From positions 1 through 6,244 of the forward strand of contig JACDDG010000152.1 of the NCBI GenBank assembly GCA_013817115.1: DNA of 6,244 nt, in the 5' to 3' direction. The notes beneath the pieces are model-generated. The model had not been told where the DNA came from and did not search any database. It worked only from the letters and a program-made list of their open reading frames with translations. Source of the DNA: Parachlamydiaceae bacterium (GTDB lineage Bacteria; Chlamydiota; Chlamydiia; Chlamydiales; Parachlamydiaceae). A program made the position numbers and the translations under genes. The stretch's first letter is position 1; every line of letters starts with the position of its first letter. This document shows positions 1 to 5,548 of the stretch, one piece after another.

Positions 1-243
1 GCTCCTACCGGGGCGCACGTTTTGAGATGATTCTAACCCCGGTTTCCGCTATCGCGGCACCCGGGGCTATTAACAGTTCCCCCTACCGGGGGATAGAGCA
101 GGTTTTATTCAAAATCACAGTTGGGAAGCTAGAAAGCCAATCACGATCTATCCCCCGGTAGGGGGAACTGTTAATAGCCCCGGGTGCAGCGATAGCGGAA
201 CCCGAGGTTAGAATCATCTCAAAACTTGCGCCCCGGTAGGGGG
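1..243. repeat. Large GC-rich inverted repeat, arms about 96 bp
   Basis: The left arm (1-96) is nearly the reverse complement of the right arm (148-243). I count four internal mismatches plus disagreement at the outermost bases. The arms are separated by a 51-base AT-richer spacer. Each arm begins and ends with a copy of CCTACCGGGG, so the arm is itself bounded by short direct repeats. Each arm also contains its own hairpin: TAACCCCGG at 35-43 faces CCGGGGCTA at 61-69, enclosing CCGC-TATC-GCGG. The short string AGAAAGCCA occurs in the spacer (131-139) and again just outside the right arm (248-256). The base composition is clearly richer in GC than the rest of the window. No transposase is visible, and the left end may continue beyond the window. 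This could be a non-autonomous mobile element or a structured repeat family; I do not recognise it. Confidence 0.85.
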
Positions 244-436
244 CGTCAGAAAGCCACTTGAGGGCGTAGCCACAGTGTTAGCCCTCCAATCGTTGCTCGA
301 TGCGACTGAAGCATTCGCCCTAAACGTTTCTAAAGACAACAAAATGAAATCAATTAACCATCTTGCATCCCCTTATTTTCCACGTGATGAAGAAAAAAAT
401 ATTTCTGCAAAAAGATTTTTTTTCATAAGGGAATGA
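212..436 (+). other. GC-rich open frame without a start, possible gene fragment
   Basis: After a TAG at 209-211 this frame stays open for 74 codons to a TGA at 434-436. It contains protein-like text such as GVATVLALQSLLDATEAF. It begins inside the right arm of the inverted repeat and has no ATG before 344. The opposite strand is also open over about 228-330, as is common in GC-rich sequence, so openness alone is weak evidence. It could be the end of a gene interrupted by the inverted repeat, or chance. I do not recognise a family. Confidence 0.2.
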
Positions 437-563
437 CGATTATAGGCGATGTTGCAAAAAATATTATTGTTAATCTAGAGTCGCACTCCATCGCTATGTG
501 GGTGTGAATAAAGCATGGTATCAACTAATTAAGGAAGACACCGTTCTCTGCAGCAAGAGCTAG
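344..563 (+). pseudogene. Frameshifted remnant of an F-box protein
   Basis: Three short frames follow one another. ATG 344 to TGA 434-436 gives 30 residues starting MKSINHLASPYF. ATG 433, overlapping that stop as ATGA, runs to TGA 505-507 and gives MTIIGDVAKNIIVNLESHSIA. The frame from about 492 to TAG 561-563 gives RYVGVNKAWYQLIKEDTVL. Read together across a shift near 490-495, the last two make GDVAKNIIVNLESHSIA followed by YVGVNKAWYQLIKED. This fits the F-box pattern: acidic-hydrophobic start, IxxxL, a hydrophobic-Ala pair, then VNKxWYxLI. It also lines up with the intact F-box gene in this window, where VNKAW matches VNIFW. A T8 run at 416-423 is a possible earlier slippage point. In a normal F-box protein this motif, about 45 residues long, is followed by substrate-binding repeats; none is readable downstream. 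It is judged non-functional as written. Confidence 0.45.
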
Positions 564-845
564 CTAATAAAACCAGGCCATGAAATTCTTAATAAGTTAT
601 TTGAGAATTGGTGCTGGTAGTTATTTCAGTCCTCGTAACTCGCTCAGTAAAAAAAATAGTTACGCCTATACACGGCATAATAGCTTGGATAAGCTACCTC
701 GCTAGGTATCGGAATGGAGCCTGCCCATTTCTAACAATTTCTCATTGTATAAGAATGCAAAAAATCTCTGAAGTGGAAAAGTGTAATAGCAGATCAGCCC
801 CGTCGATTCGCATGATAAAACATTGAAGCTTCGCGTCCTGAGTTT
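564..845. other. Gene-free stretch with a decayed repeat motif
   Basis: No credible gene is seen on either strand. An open plus-strand frame at 608-826 starts at TTG, has no ribosome binding site and resembles nothing I know. The stretch includes a 27-base motif at 680-706 that is related to 2908-2934. It probably holds the decayed 3' part of the F-box relic plus repeat debris. Confidence 0.5.
680..706 (+). repeat. 27-bp degenerate motif, copy A
   Basis: This stretch aligns without gaps to 2908-2934 with 20 of 27 identities. Six of the seven differences are transitions. The core is AAGC.A.CTCG.TAGG. In the second location the motif directly precedes a hairpin element. Here it lies 140 bases before the other hairpin element, so both may be parts of a larger repeat that has decayed at this site. 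Confidence 0.35.
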
Positions 846-996
846 TATATCGAAGAGCGTTCAAATTTTAGTTTTTGGCAAGAGAAAGCTCCAGCGATAA
901 CGATCGAAAATGACCCCAAAATATAATATTGGGTCATTTTCGATCGCTTAATCCCGGGGCTTTCTCAAAGAAAAATCCAAAACGCTCTTCGGTATA
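846..996. repeat. MITE-like long hairpin element, copy 1
   Basis: The two halves are imperfect reverse complements around a centre at about 923. The inner stem is perfect: 901-916 (CGATCGAAAATGACCC) pairs with 931-946, with an AT-rich loop between. The outer ends pair as CGAAGAGCGTT (851-861) with AACGCTCTTCG (981-991), bounded by TATA on both sides. The right arm lacks about eight bases relative to the left. The whole sequence is homologous to 2937-3102. It has no coding capacity. The TA-flanked ends suggest a non-autonomous derivative of a transposon that inserts at TA, such as IS630/Tc1-mariner types, but this is inference. It sits 40 bases beyond the stop of the minus-strand 521-residue gene, where a transcript would fold into a long hairpin that could stop transcription or attract RNase III. 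Confidence 0.8.
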
Positions 997-1036
997 TCGT
1001 GTGATGAACGGGGAGAGTGAAATTAAGTGTATTACT

Positions 1037-2602
1037 TCAACATAGCAACTGATGATCTAAAATAAGATCCACAGGTAAATAAAGTCCTTTGGGATTTAAA
1101 TGTGTAATATTGAAATTTTTAGTCTCGGCGCAATCAATACCTTGATCCCAAAGTAACTTCTTTTTACCTAAAAAATTTGTGACACAAAAATTAAGTAGAG
1201 CTTCTTGTATGCAAATGCTCCATTTGGTCCAATTTGATATTTTGCGGTCTTTTAACTTTTGGGATTTAGCACCGAGCTTAAGAGCATAATGTCGCAATGT
1301 ACTAGCAAATGAAGCGCAACTTTGATGGGTAGGATGATAAAACAAATTACAACTTTTTATTTCACCTGTTTCCTCGTCTTCCTGATGACTTTGCAAAGCT
1401 TCTATCCAATTCATCAATCTATGAAATGCTTTAGGATCAGTTAGTGTGTAGGACATCGTGTGTCGCTCAAAGCTCGTGGACGGCATGAAAATGTAGGGGT
1501 CTGGCGATAAAAGCTTTCCTCTTTGCAAACTTAAATTATAAGGATCTCTTTCAGCAATCTCAGGCATAAGGCCAATACTATAAATTTCACCTCGAGGGGT
1601 GGTAATCTTAACGGAAGCATGACCCTGGTCTGAAAAAACCCCAGGCAATCCAGGACTGCTATGCACAATAATATCTATAGTGAAATCTTTTGGTGGTATT
1701 GATGCATAAGCAAAAGGTTTTAAAAATTTCCAATCTTCATAAAAATATGATGTAAAACCATTTTCTAAATATTGGTACTCGCAATCTATAAAATATTCAC
1801 CTGTTTCTTCGTCCTTTCCTAAAATTCCGCATTCTTCCAATTCGTCTAAAGTTAACTCTTTGCGCGGATGAATTAATTGAATGCTTTTGTTAAATGTTCC
1901 ATCTTCTTTCACAATCATTTCTTTTAATTGCTCATGATTTATCTCTGAAAGAGCATATATATGGTAACAACCATCTTCAAATTCACCTTTGATGCATAAA
2001 GAAAGTTCCTTATTTAATAAATCCTGGTAAAGCTCACACCAATAATCATCCGGACTATCAATTTCATCAAGTGTATCCTCTGGAATTTCATCATCGATAG
2101 AAGTTCTTTCCGAAAACTTGAAAGTAATCTCTCCGGAATCGTTAAATGTTATATTATGGTTAAAAGCTTTCATCCTTTCATAAAGATGGTCATCAAATAT
2201 GAGTTTATTCAAATTTTTTGCAAGATCTTTTCCGCCCAAAAATATAGGTATTTTGTTTGCCGGCACGTCGGCTGTGAGGAGTTTTTGGATCTTTTTCATA
2301 TCCAATTTAAGTAAAGATGAGCGATAATTTAACTCTTTAACATTGTTTGCTTTGCTGATCATTTTTAAGCAAAAATTAGAAAGCCATCCTCCTTTTGATA
2401 GATCAAGAAGCTTTACCTGCAGTCCTATAAGGTGGGCTGTATGTTCAGGAGAGTCAAGTCCTCTTGAAATCAATATAGTAATTTGTTCGGCATCATCTAT
2501 CAATGATTTCCTCTTTTTAATACTAAAATTATCTAGTAAATAAAAACTATTTAGATTGCTGCTAGCCTTTTCCCCTAAGTGTTTTTCGCTTATACTACTC
2601 AC
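1037..2602 (-). CDS. Uncharacterised 521-residue protein with putative permuted papain-fold (NlpC/P60-like) domain
   Basis: I do not recognise the full-length protein. The N-terminal ~150 residues look mostly helical and charged. Residues 165-290 are acidic and rich in Asp/Glu; ETGEYFIDCEYQYLENGF lies near 267. From about 308 the character changes: IDIIVHSS, then QGHASVKI with His328, then GEIYSIGLMPE, and about 100 residues later HPTHQSCASFA with Cys429. A His followed by a strand and YSxG, then a later Cys preceding a helix, is the layout of circularly permuted NlpC/P60 and PPPDE-type thiol hydrolases. On that basis His328 and Cys429 are candidate catalytic residues. Such enzymes cleave peptides, ubiquitin-like conjugates or acyl groups; which one applies here is unknown. 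No signal peptide or membrane segment is evident. The start is GTG with a strong GGAGG upstream. The gene stands alone, with hairpin elements on both sides. Given the F-box and U-box neighbours, a host-directed effector is plausible. The ORF is certain; the domain call is tentative. Confidence 0.8.
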   Translation of the reverse strand: MSSISEKHLGEKASSNLNSFYLLDNFSIKKRKSLIDDAEQITILISRGLDSPEHTAHLIGLQVKLLDLSKGGWLSNFCLKMISKANNVKELNYRSSLLKLDMKKIQKLLTADVPANKIPIFLGGKDLAKNLNKLIFDDHLYERMKAFNHNITFNDSGEITFKFSERTSIDDEIPEDTLDEIDSPDDYWCELYQDLLNKELSLCIKGEFEDGCYHIYALSEINHEQLKEMIVKEDGTFNKSIQLIHPRKELTLDELEECGILGKDEETGEYFIDCEYQYLENGFTSYFYEDWKFLKPFAYASIPPKDFTIDIIVHSSPGLPGVFSDQGHASVKITTPRGEIYSIGLMPEIAERDPYNLSLQRGKLLSPDPYIFMPSTSFERHTMSYTLTDPKAFHRLMNWIEALQSHQEDEETGEIKSCNLFYHPTHQSCASFASTLRHYALKLGAKSQKLKDRKISNWTKWSICIQEALLNFCVTNFLGKKKLLWDQGIDCAETKNFNITHLNPKGLYLPVDLILDHQLLC

Positions 2603-2606
2603 AATT

Positions 2607-2611
2607 CCTCC
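2607..2611 (-). promoter_or_regulatory. Ribosome binding site fixing a GTG start
   Basis: On the minus strand GGAGG lies four bases (AATT) before GTG at 2600-2602. No ATG with a better site lies nearby. This supports the GTG start of the 521-residue protein. The F-box gene at 3809 has the same four-base spacing. Confidence 0.7.
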
Positions 2612-2796
2612 AGCATTACTTATATTAATAAAAAAAATCCAAGGGCTAATAAAATTATAAAAATCTAACTCTAAGTCTTGTTAAATATTAGTCAACAAAA
2701 TTTTCAAGCTAACAAGAAATATTATAAACTTATATTAACAAATATTAACTATAAAAATCAATGGAAATTTAATTTGTTTGTGTGTAAACCAAAATC

Positions 2797-2819
2797 CAGG
2801 TGCAACCAGTGCACCCTGT
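2797..2819. other. Small hairpin, perfect six-pair stem
   Basis: GGTGCA-ACCAG-TGCACC with a bulged CAG/CTG extension. On the plus strand it is followed by TTTC but no plus-strand gene precedes it. On the minus strand it would lie in or before the leader of the 521-residue gene. It could be an operator-like palindrome or a terminator remnant; its role cannot be decided from sequence. Confidence 0.35.
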
Positions 2820-2907
2820 TTCAAAATACTTAATATAGAAGAGGAAAGTAAAATTATCGCGAGCTCAATAAGACAAGGCTCCGAGCCTGCGGGTTAATCT
2901 GGTATAA

Positions 2908-2934
2908 ATAGTCTAGACAAGCAATCTCGTTAGG
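2908..2934 (+). repeat. 27-bp degenerate motif, copy B
   Basis: This is the partner of 680-706 (20 of 27 identities, no gaps). It lies inside the loop of the ten-base inverted repeat 2901-2910/2936-2945 and directly abuts the second hairpin element. The motif may therefore be an outer module of a larger repeat. Confidence 0.35.
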
Positions 2935-2936
2935 AT

Positions 2937-3102
2937 ATTTATACCGAAGTGCGTCCAAATTTTGGATTTTGGCTTTGAGAAAGCTCCCGCGATTAAGCGA
3001 TCAAAACGACCCCATATTATAATATTGGGTCGTTTTTGATCGCTCAATTGCTGGGATTTCTCAAAGCCAAAAATCCAAATTTAGACGCACTTCGGTATAA
3101 AT
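2937..3102. repeat. MITE-like long hairpin element, copy 2
   Basis: The better preserved copy. The arms read from ATTTATACCGAAGTGCGTCC inwards and return as GACGCACTTCGGTATAAAT at the right end. The inner stem is GCGATCAAAACGACCC (2997-3012) against GGGTCGTTTTTGATCGC, with one extra T in the right half. The AT-rich loop is similar to that of copy 1. It is homologous along its length to 846-996, with symmetric differences in the two arms: CGAAGTGCG/CGCACTTCG here against CGAAGAGCG/CGCTCTTCG, and CGACCC/GGGTCG against TGACCC/GGGTCA. TATA occurs at both ends, consistent with insertion at a TA. It lies about 190 bases downstream of the F-box gene's stop and 334 bases upstream of the 521-residue gene, so it may insulate the two transcripts. 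Confidence 0.85.
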
Positions 3103-3293
3103 CCTATGCACTTGTAAAGGTCTTTCATAGCGGCACAGCGTCCTTTCTTTTTTTGTAATAGATTCATACTTGCTCATAACTTCGCATGAGATTCCGTGAA
3201 CTGATGCAATGTTGGCCAATTTTTATATCTCTCTTTTGTTAGATTAGCCCACAGAAAAGAAGACAAAATCAGACGGGTAAAAAAGATTGCGCT
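3103..3293. other. 3' flank of the F-box gene, no gene recognised
   Basis: I see no intact gene. On the minus strand a frame with no start stays open from just after a TAA near 3225 into the hairpin element and includes NIASVHGISCEVMSKYESIT. It could be the edge of a transposase or another gene fragment, but I cannot assign it. No hairpin plus U-tract terminator follows the F-box stop. Confidence 0.4.
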
Positions 3294-3809
3294 TTAAGTG
3301 CTTGCCTGTTTTTGAGCGTTTTTATCATCAAAATTCCTTAAAAGTTTGGAACTAAATATGGTCAAATTTTTTTCATGTGCTTGAATAGACTCATTGTTTT
3401 TAGTTATTACTTTGTAATAACTATCAATTTTTGGCTTTTGATTTATATATATTTTAAGTACACAACAAAAAACAGGGATCGAAACATATAAAGGATAGAG
3501 AAAACTTGACACGCAAAGTAATGAAGACAAACCAAGCAAGACTTGTGCCTTAACTAAATGGATTCGCATTTCCAAATTTGCCTTTTTACATTCTTTTATT
3601 GCAAATTTAAACATAGGAGAAATAAAACATTCAGATTTTTTAATATTCCGATAGCGAATAAAAACAGGATTTTCAGTGTGCTTATCTCTGGAAAACATTC
3701 CCCAAAAAATATTAACAGTGGATATTTTAGCTAAGTTTTCTCTGGGAACCTTATCGAGAATTAACACTTGAAGTTCCGCAGGTAATTCAGAAAAACTAGA
3801 TATATTCAT
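3294..3809 (-). CDS. F-box protein with C-terminal hydrophobic hairpin (171 residues)
   Basis: Residues 5-45 form an F-box: SSFSELPAELQVLILDKV with the diagnostic Leu9-Pro10, then NLAKISTVNIFW with the conserved VNxxW (Val32, Asn33, Trp36). F-boxes bind host Skp1 and bring a substrate to a cullin-1 (SCF) ubiquitin ligase; bacteria lack SCF, so the protein should act inside a eukaryotic host. Residues about 88-122 are strongly hydrophobic with a central Pro, resembling two short membrane segments in a hairpin. A polar tail of about 50 residues follows. No leucine-rich or other substrate-binding repeats are present, so it is short for an F-box effector. I chose ATG 3809 because GGGAG lies four bases before it and the F-box follows at once. 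ATG 3845 (183 residues) and 3920 are in frame; 3920 would overlap the upstream gene. It is the last gene of the probable three-gene operon. Confidence 0.75.
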   Translation of the reverse strand: MNISSFSELPAELQVLILDKVPRENLAKISTVNIFWGMFSRDKHTENPVFIRYRNIKKSECFISPMFKFAIKECKKANLEMRIHLVKAQVLLGLSSLLCVSSFLYPLYVSIPVFCCVLKIYINQKPKIDSYYKVITKNNESIQAHEKNLTIFSSKLLRNFDDKNAQKQAST

Positions 3810-3813
3810 AATA

Positions 3814-3818
3814 CTCCC
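3814..3818 (-). promoter_or_regulatory. Ribosome binding site deciding the F-box start
   Basis: Minus-strand GGGAG lies four bases (TATT) before ATG 3809. The alternative ATG at 3845 has only AAGGA at a distance of about 13 bases, although it sits five bases past the stop of the preceding gene and could start by coupling. A T9 run (A9 on the plus strand, 3824-3832) lies between the two candidates. Confidence 0.5.
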
Positions 3819-3850
3819 AAATGAAAAAAAAATATTTAGATTCATACATG

Positions 3851-4297
3851 TCAGCTTTTCCTTGTGCTTACAATTAAAAGTCGGCTTGCTAACTCTAGGA
3901 TCGCTAGAAATTGCCAACAAAGATCATAGTAAAAAATTTTCTGGGGTTCTGAAGACTTAAACATTTCCCAAAAAACTCTAGTAGCACATAAAGCATCGCT
4001 AAATATACGTATAGCCTTTTCTCCATCCCATTTACCCATTAAACGGAAAATGTTTAGTCCTGTTTCATAAACTTTACAAATTAGTTCAGTTACCCTAGAA
4101 GAAGAAACACATAACTCTAATGTGTTTCCCATACAATTAAACGCACTTCCAAAAGCAGAAATGTGCCTACTAAGAAAAAGCGTAGCATTTTTACTTGAAG
4201 GATTTCTTTTATAAACATAATAATATGTATTTATAGAATCTTCAAATGCTAAAACACTTAAAGAGATGTTTAAAGCCATAGGCACGAAATTTATCAT
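3851..4297 (-). CDS. Small helical protein of unknown function (148 residues)
   Basis: I do not recognise a named family. The predicted content is almost wholly helical. It opens MINFVPMALNISLSVLAFED, has a basic YVYKRNPSSKN patch near residues 27-37, a central helix pair (SAFNCMGNTLELCVSSSRVTE), and a hydrophobic C-terminal helix, LCWQFLAILELASRLLIV, ending in RKS. Length and helix layout resemble the N-terminal half of the U-box protein encoded just upstream and the N-terminus of the divergent gene at 5549. It may therefore be a stand-alone version of that domain, lacking a U-box. The start at 4297 has GGGTG about nine bases upstream, a moderate site. It lies 34 bases after the U-box gene and 41 before the chosen F-box start, so co-transcription is likely. 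A scaffold or effector role is only inference. Confidence 0.65.
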   Translation of the reverse strand: MINFVPMALNISLSVLAFEDSINTYYYVYKRNPSSKNATLFLSRHISAFGSAFNCMGNTLELCVSSSRVTELICKVYETGLNIFRLMGKWDGEKAIRIFSDALCATRVFWEMFKSSEPQKIFYYDLCWQFLAILELASRLLIVSTRKS

Positions 4298-4316
4298 TTA
4301 ATTTTCACCCTTTTTG

Positions 4317-4333
4317 AAGCCTTTTTTAGGCTT
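4317..4333. other. Hairpin overlapping the U-box stop codon
   Basis: AAGCCT (4317-4322) and AGGCTT (4328-4333) form a perfect six-pair stem with a five-base loop, overlapping the TAA of the U-box gene. On the minus strand the stem is followed by CAAAAAGGG, not a U-tract, so it is not a standard terminator for that operon. It could attenuate transcription, protect an mRNA end, or affect translation of the next gene. Confidence 0.35.
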
Positions 4334-5354
4334 ATTGTTTTGATATTGATTTTTGGAACTCTTCGTAATCTGCTTTTGCTTGTTTAGCTTCTTCACGGAG
4401 TTTTATTAAATGCTCATTTATTTTAAATTGGATGTCGTGATTTGCCTCGATATTTGCGTGTGCAAACTTTAACCCTTTGGGCCAACAAGGTGGAATTTCG
4501 GCTTTTTTTAAATATAATTCAATCTCTGTCCTTTCATAAAGGATATCACCCAGGTCTTTATCCCCATCATTTTGTTTTGGTTGGACAACATAACGAATTG
4601 GTTCTCCTGTAATTTTACATCTTATACTCATAAAAAATTCATCTTCTGGTAAACATGGAGGAATTTTTTTAAGAGTAAGCCCATCCAAAAATAGCATAAG
4701 ATTTTCAAATTGAATATCTATAGATTCTGAGATTTCCTCTATATTTTTTTCAAGTTCTTGCTTTTTTTTTGCTACGGTGACCACCACAAAAAATTTGTTC
4801 CAAAGTCGTTTTATAGCGGCAGTTAGTGCAAATATTTTAGCATAAGTTACAGCACAAGCTTTATTAAACTCTTTAGGATGGGTATATTTAAAAAATCTAA
4901 CGCCTCCGCTAACACAGGTAAAAATATCGCACACTACAGTATTAGTTTTGTGAGAAGTAGAACACATGTTAGCCTCGGTATGTTTATATGCTTTCGCAAA
5001 GCATACGAGCAGTCCCCAAGAGGTTTTACCTAGTGAAATTGCGTCTCCTTTTACAAATGGTTTTGCTATATGAAGAATGTCGGGAGCTATATTAGTTAAA
5101 ACCTGAAAATTCTTTAAAGAACTAGGGCACTTATTCCCTAATGTTATTTTTGTCGCATCTATGCCTATATTCATCGATTTAAAAGCCACTGAGGCAACTC
5201 TAAATCCTAAATCAATTTTTTCTTCTTTTGTTAATTTTTCTTTTGCATCATCACCATAAAGATCATTGTGAATGTTACCTATTTCTACTGCAACAGTGAC
5301 TGCACCATCGACTGCGTGAACAACTTGAGATCCCCATTTCAAAAATTCTATCAT
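4332..5354 (-). CDS. U-box domain protein, putative E3 ubiquitin ligase (340 residues)
   Basis: Residues 1-190 are helical without a recognised fold. A short basic-hydrophobic stretch (IKRLWNKFFVVVTVAKKK, about 181-198) leads into a probable coiled coil at 195-215. A U-box-like domain covers about 231-315. IPPCLPEDEFF comes first, then RCKITGEPIR (the usual CPIT...P, with Lys in place of Pro after Cys246), then ILYERTEIELYLKK (the typical YERxxIExWL helix), then PPCWPKGLKFAHANIEANHDIQFKINEHL (287-315), which matches the P-x-L...LxPN..L...I ending. A second helical, charged tail closes the protein. U-boxes bind E2 enzymes and promote ubiquitin transfer without zinc. In a bacterium this implies action in the host cell. 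The start ATG has GAGG eight bases upstream and a good promoter match beyond. It is the first gene of the probable operon. No signal peptide is seen, so export would need a dedicated secretion system. Confidence 0.75.
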   Translation of the reverse strand: MIEFLKWGSQVVHAVDGAVTVAVEIGNIHNDLYGDDAKEKLTKEEKIDLGFRVASVAFKSMNIGIDATKITLGNKCPSSLKNFQVLTNIAPDILHIAKPFVKGDAISLGKTSWGLLVCFAKAYKHTEANMCSTSHKTNTVVCDIFTCVSGGVRFFKYTHPKEFNKACAVTYAKIFALTAAIKRLWNKFFVVVTVAKKKQELEKNIEEISESIDIQFENLMLFLDGLTLKKIPPCLPEDEFFMSIRCKITGEPIRYVVQPKQNDGDKDLGDILYERTEIELYLKKAEIPPCWPKGLKFAHANIEANHDIQFKINEHLIKLREEAKQAKADYEEFQKSISKQ

Positions 5355-5387
5355 CTCTTACGCCTCATTTTTCGTTTGTTTTCAGTG

Positions 5388-5416
5388 ATTTTACGAAGCC
5401 TACAATTAAAAAGCAA
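5388..5416 (-). promoter_or_regulatory. Candidate promoter for the U-box operon
   Basis: On the minus strand TTGCTT (5411-5416) is separated by 17 bases from TAAAAT (5388-5393). This is a good match to a vegetative sigma-70/sigma-66 promoter. It would start transcription near 5380, giving a leader of about 27 bases before ATG 5354. Confidence 0.5.
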
Positions 5417-5480
5417 TGACTAAAAAAAGTAATGTTAAAAATATTTCATATGAATTATATTTTTTTTAAAAAATTAGCGA

Positions 5481-5508
5481 TTGCTTTTAATCCTGTTTCC
5501 TTTACAAT
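5481..5508 (+). promoter_or_regulatory. Candidate promoter for the divergent plus-strand gene
   Basis: TTGCTT (5481-5486), a 16-base spacer and TACAAT (5503-5508) precede ATG 5549, with an expected start of transcription near 5515. The -35 surroundings, ATTGCTTTTAAT, nearly repeat those of the opposite promoter (ATTGCTTTTTAAT). Between the two promoters lies an AT-rich stretch with a T8 run (5460-5467) flanked by A tracts. Confidence 0.45.
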
Positions 5509-5548
5509 CTTGATAAGGTTTTTTGAACAAAAAATAAGGAGTCGAAAA

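Larger units (their letters stand above)
2612..2936. other. AT-rich leader and intergenic region upstream of the 521-residue gene
   Basis: Bases 2612-2780 are extremely AT-rich and presumably carry the promoter of the minus-strand 521-residue gene. TATAAT-like hexamers exist on the minus strand, but none has a convincing -35 partner at 16-18 bases, so I do not place a promoter. Further upstream, GGTGCA (2799-2804) and TGCACC (2810-2815) form a perfect six-pair hairpin with loop ACCAG, extendable by CAG/CTG with one bulged base. AGGCT-CCG-AGCCT at 2876-2888 is a second small hairpin. GGTATAAATA (2901-2910) faces TATTTATACC (2936-2945), a perfect ten-base inverted repeat. I see no gene. Confidence 0.5.

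Noticed and set aside
1..243. CRISPR array or tRNA-like structure
   Set aside because: There are two long inverted arms rather than regularly spaced direct repeats, and no cloverleaf or anticodon arm can be drawn.
608..826. Plus-strand open frame of 72 codons
   Set aside because: It starts at TTG with no ribosome binding site, resembles no family I know, and runs through a repeat motif and decayed sequence.
846..996. Standard rho-independent terminator for the 521-residue gene
   Set aside because: The stem is far too long, has no U-tract on the minus strand, and recurs elsewhere as a homologous element, so a mobile repeat is the better description even if it also stops transcription.
2343..2543. 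Plus-strand open frame of 66 codons
   Set aside because: It lies wholly inside the 521-residue gene on the other strand and is an antisense shadow.
3103..3230. Minus-strand frame NIASVHGISCEVMSKYESIT as a transposase fragment
   Set aside because: It has no start codon, no catalytic motif and no recognisable family; the resemblance is too vague to annotate as a gene.
3810..3920. N-terminal extension of the F-box protein to ATG 3920
   Set aside because: It would overlap the preceding gene by 70 bases, and the better ribosome binding site and F-box start both point to 3809.
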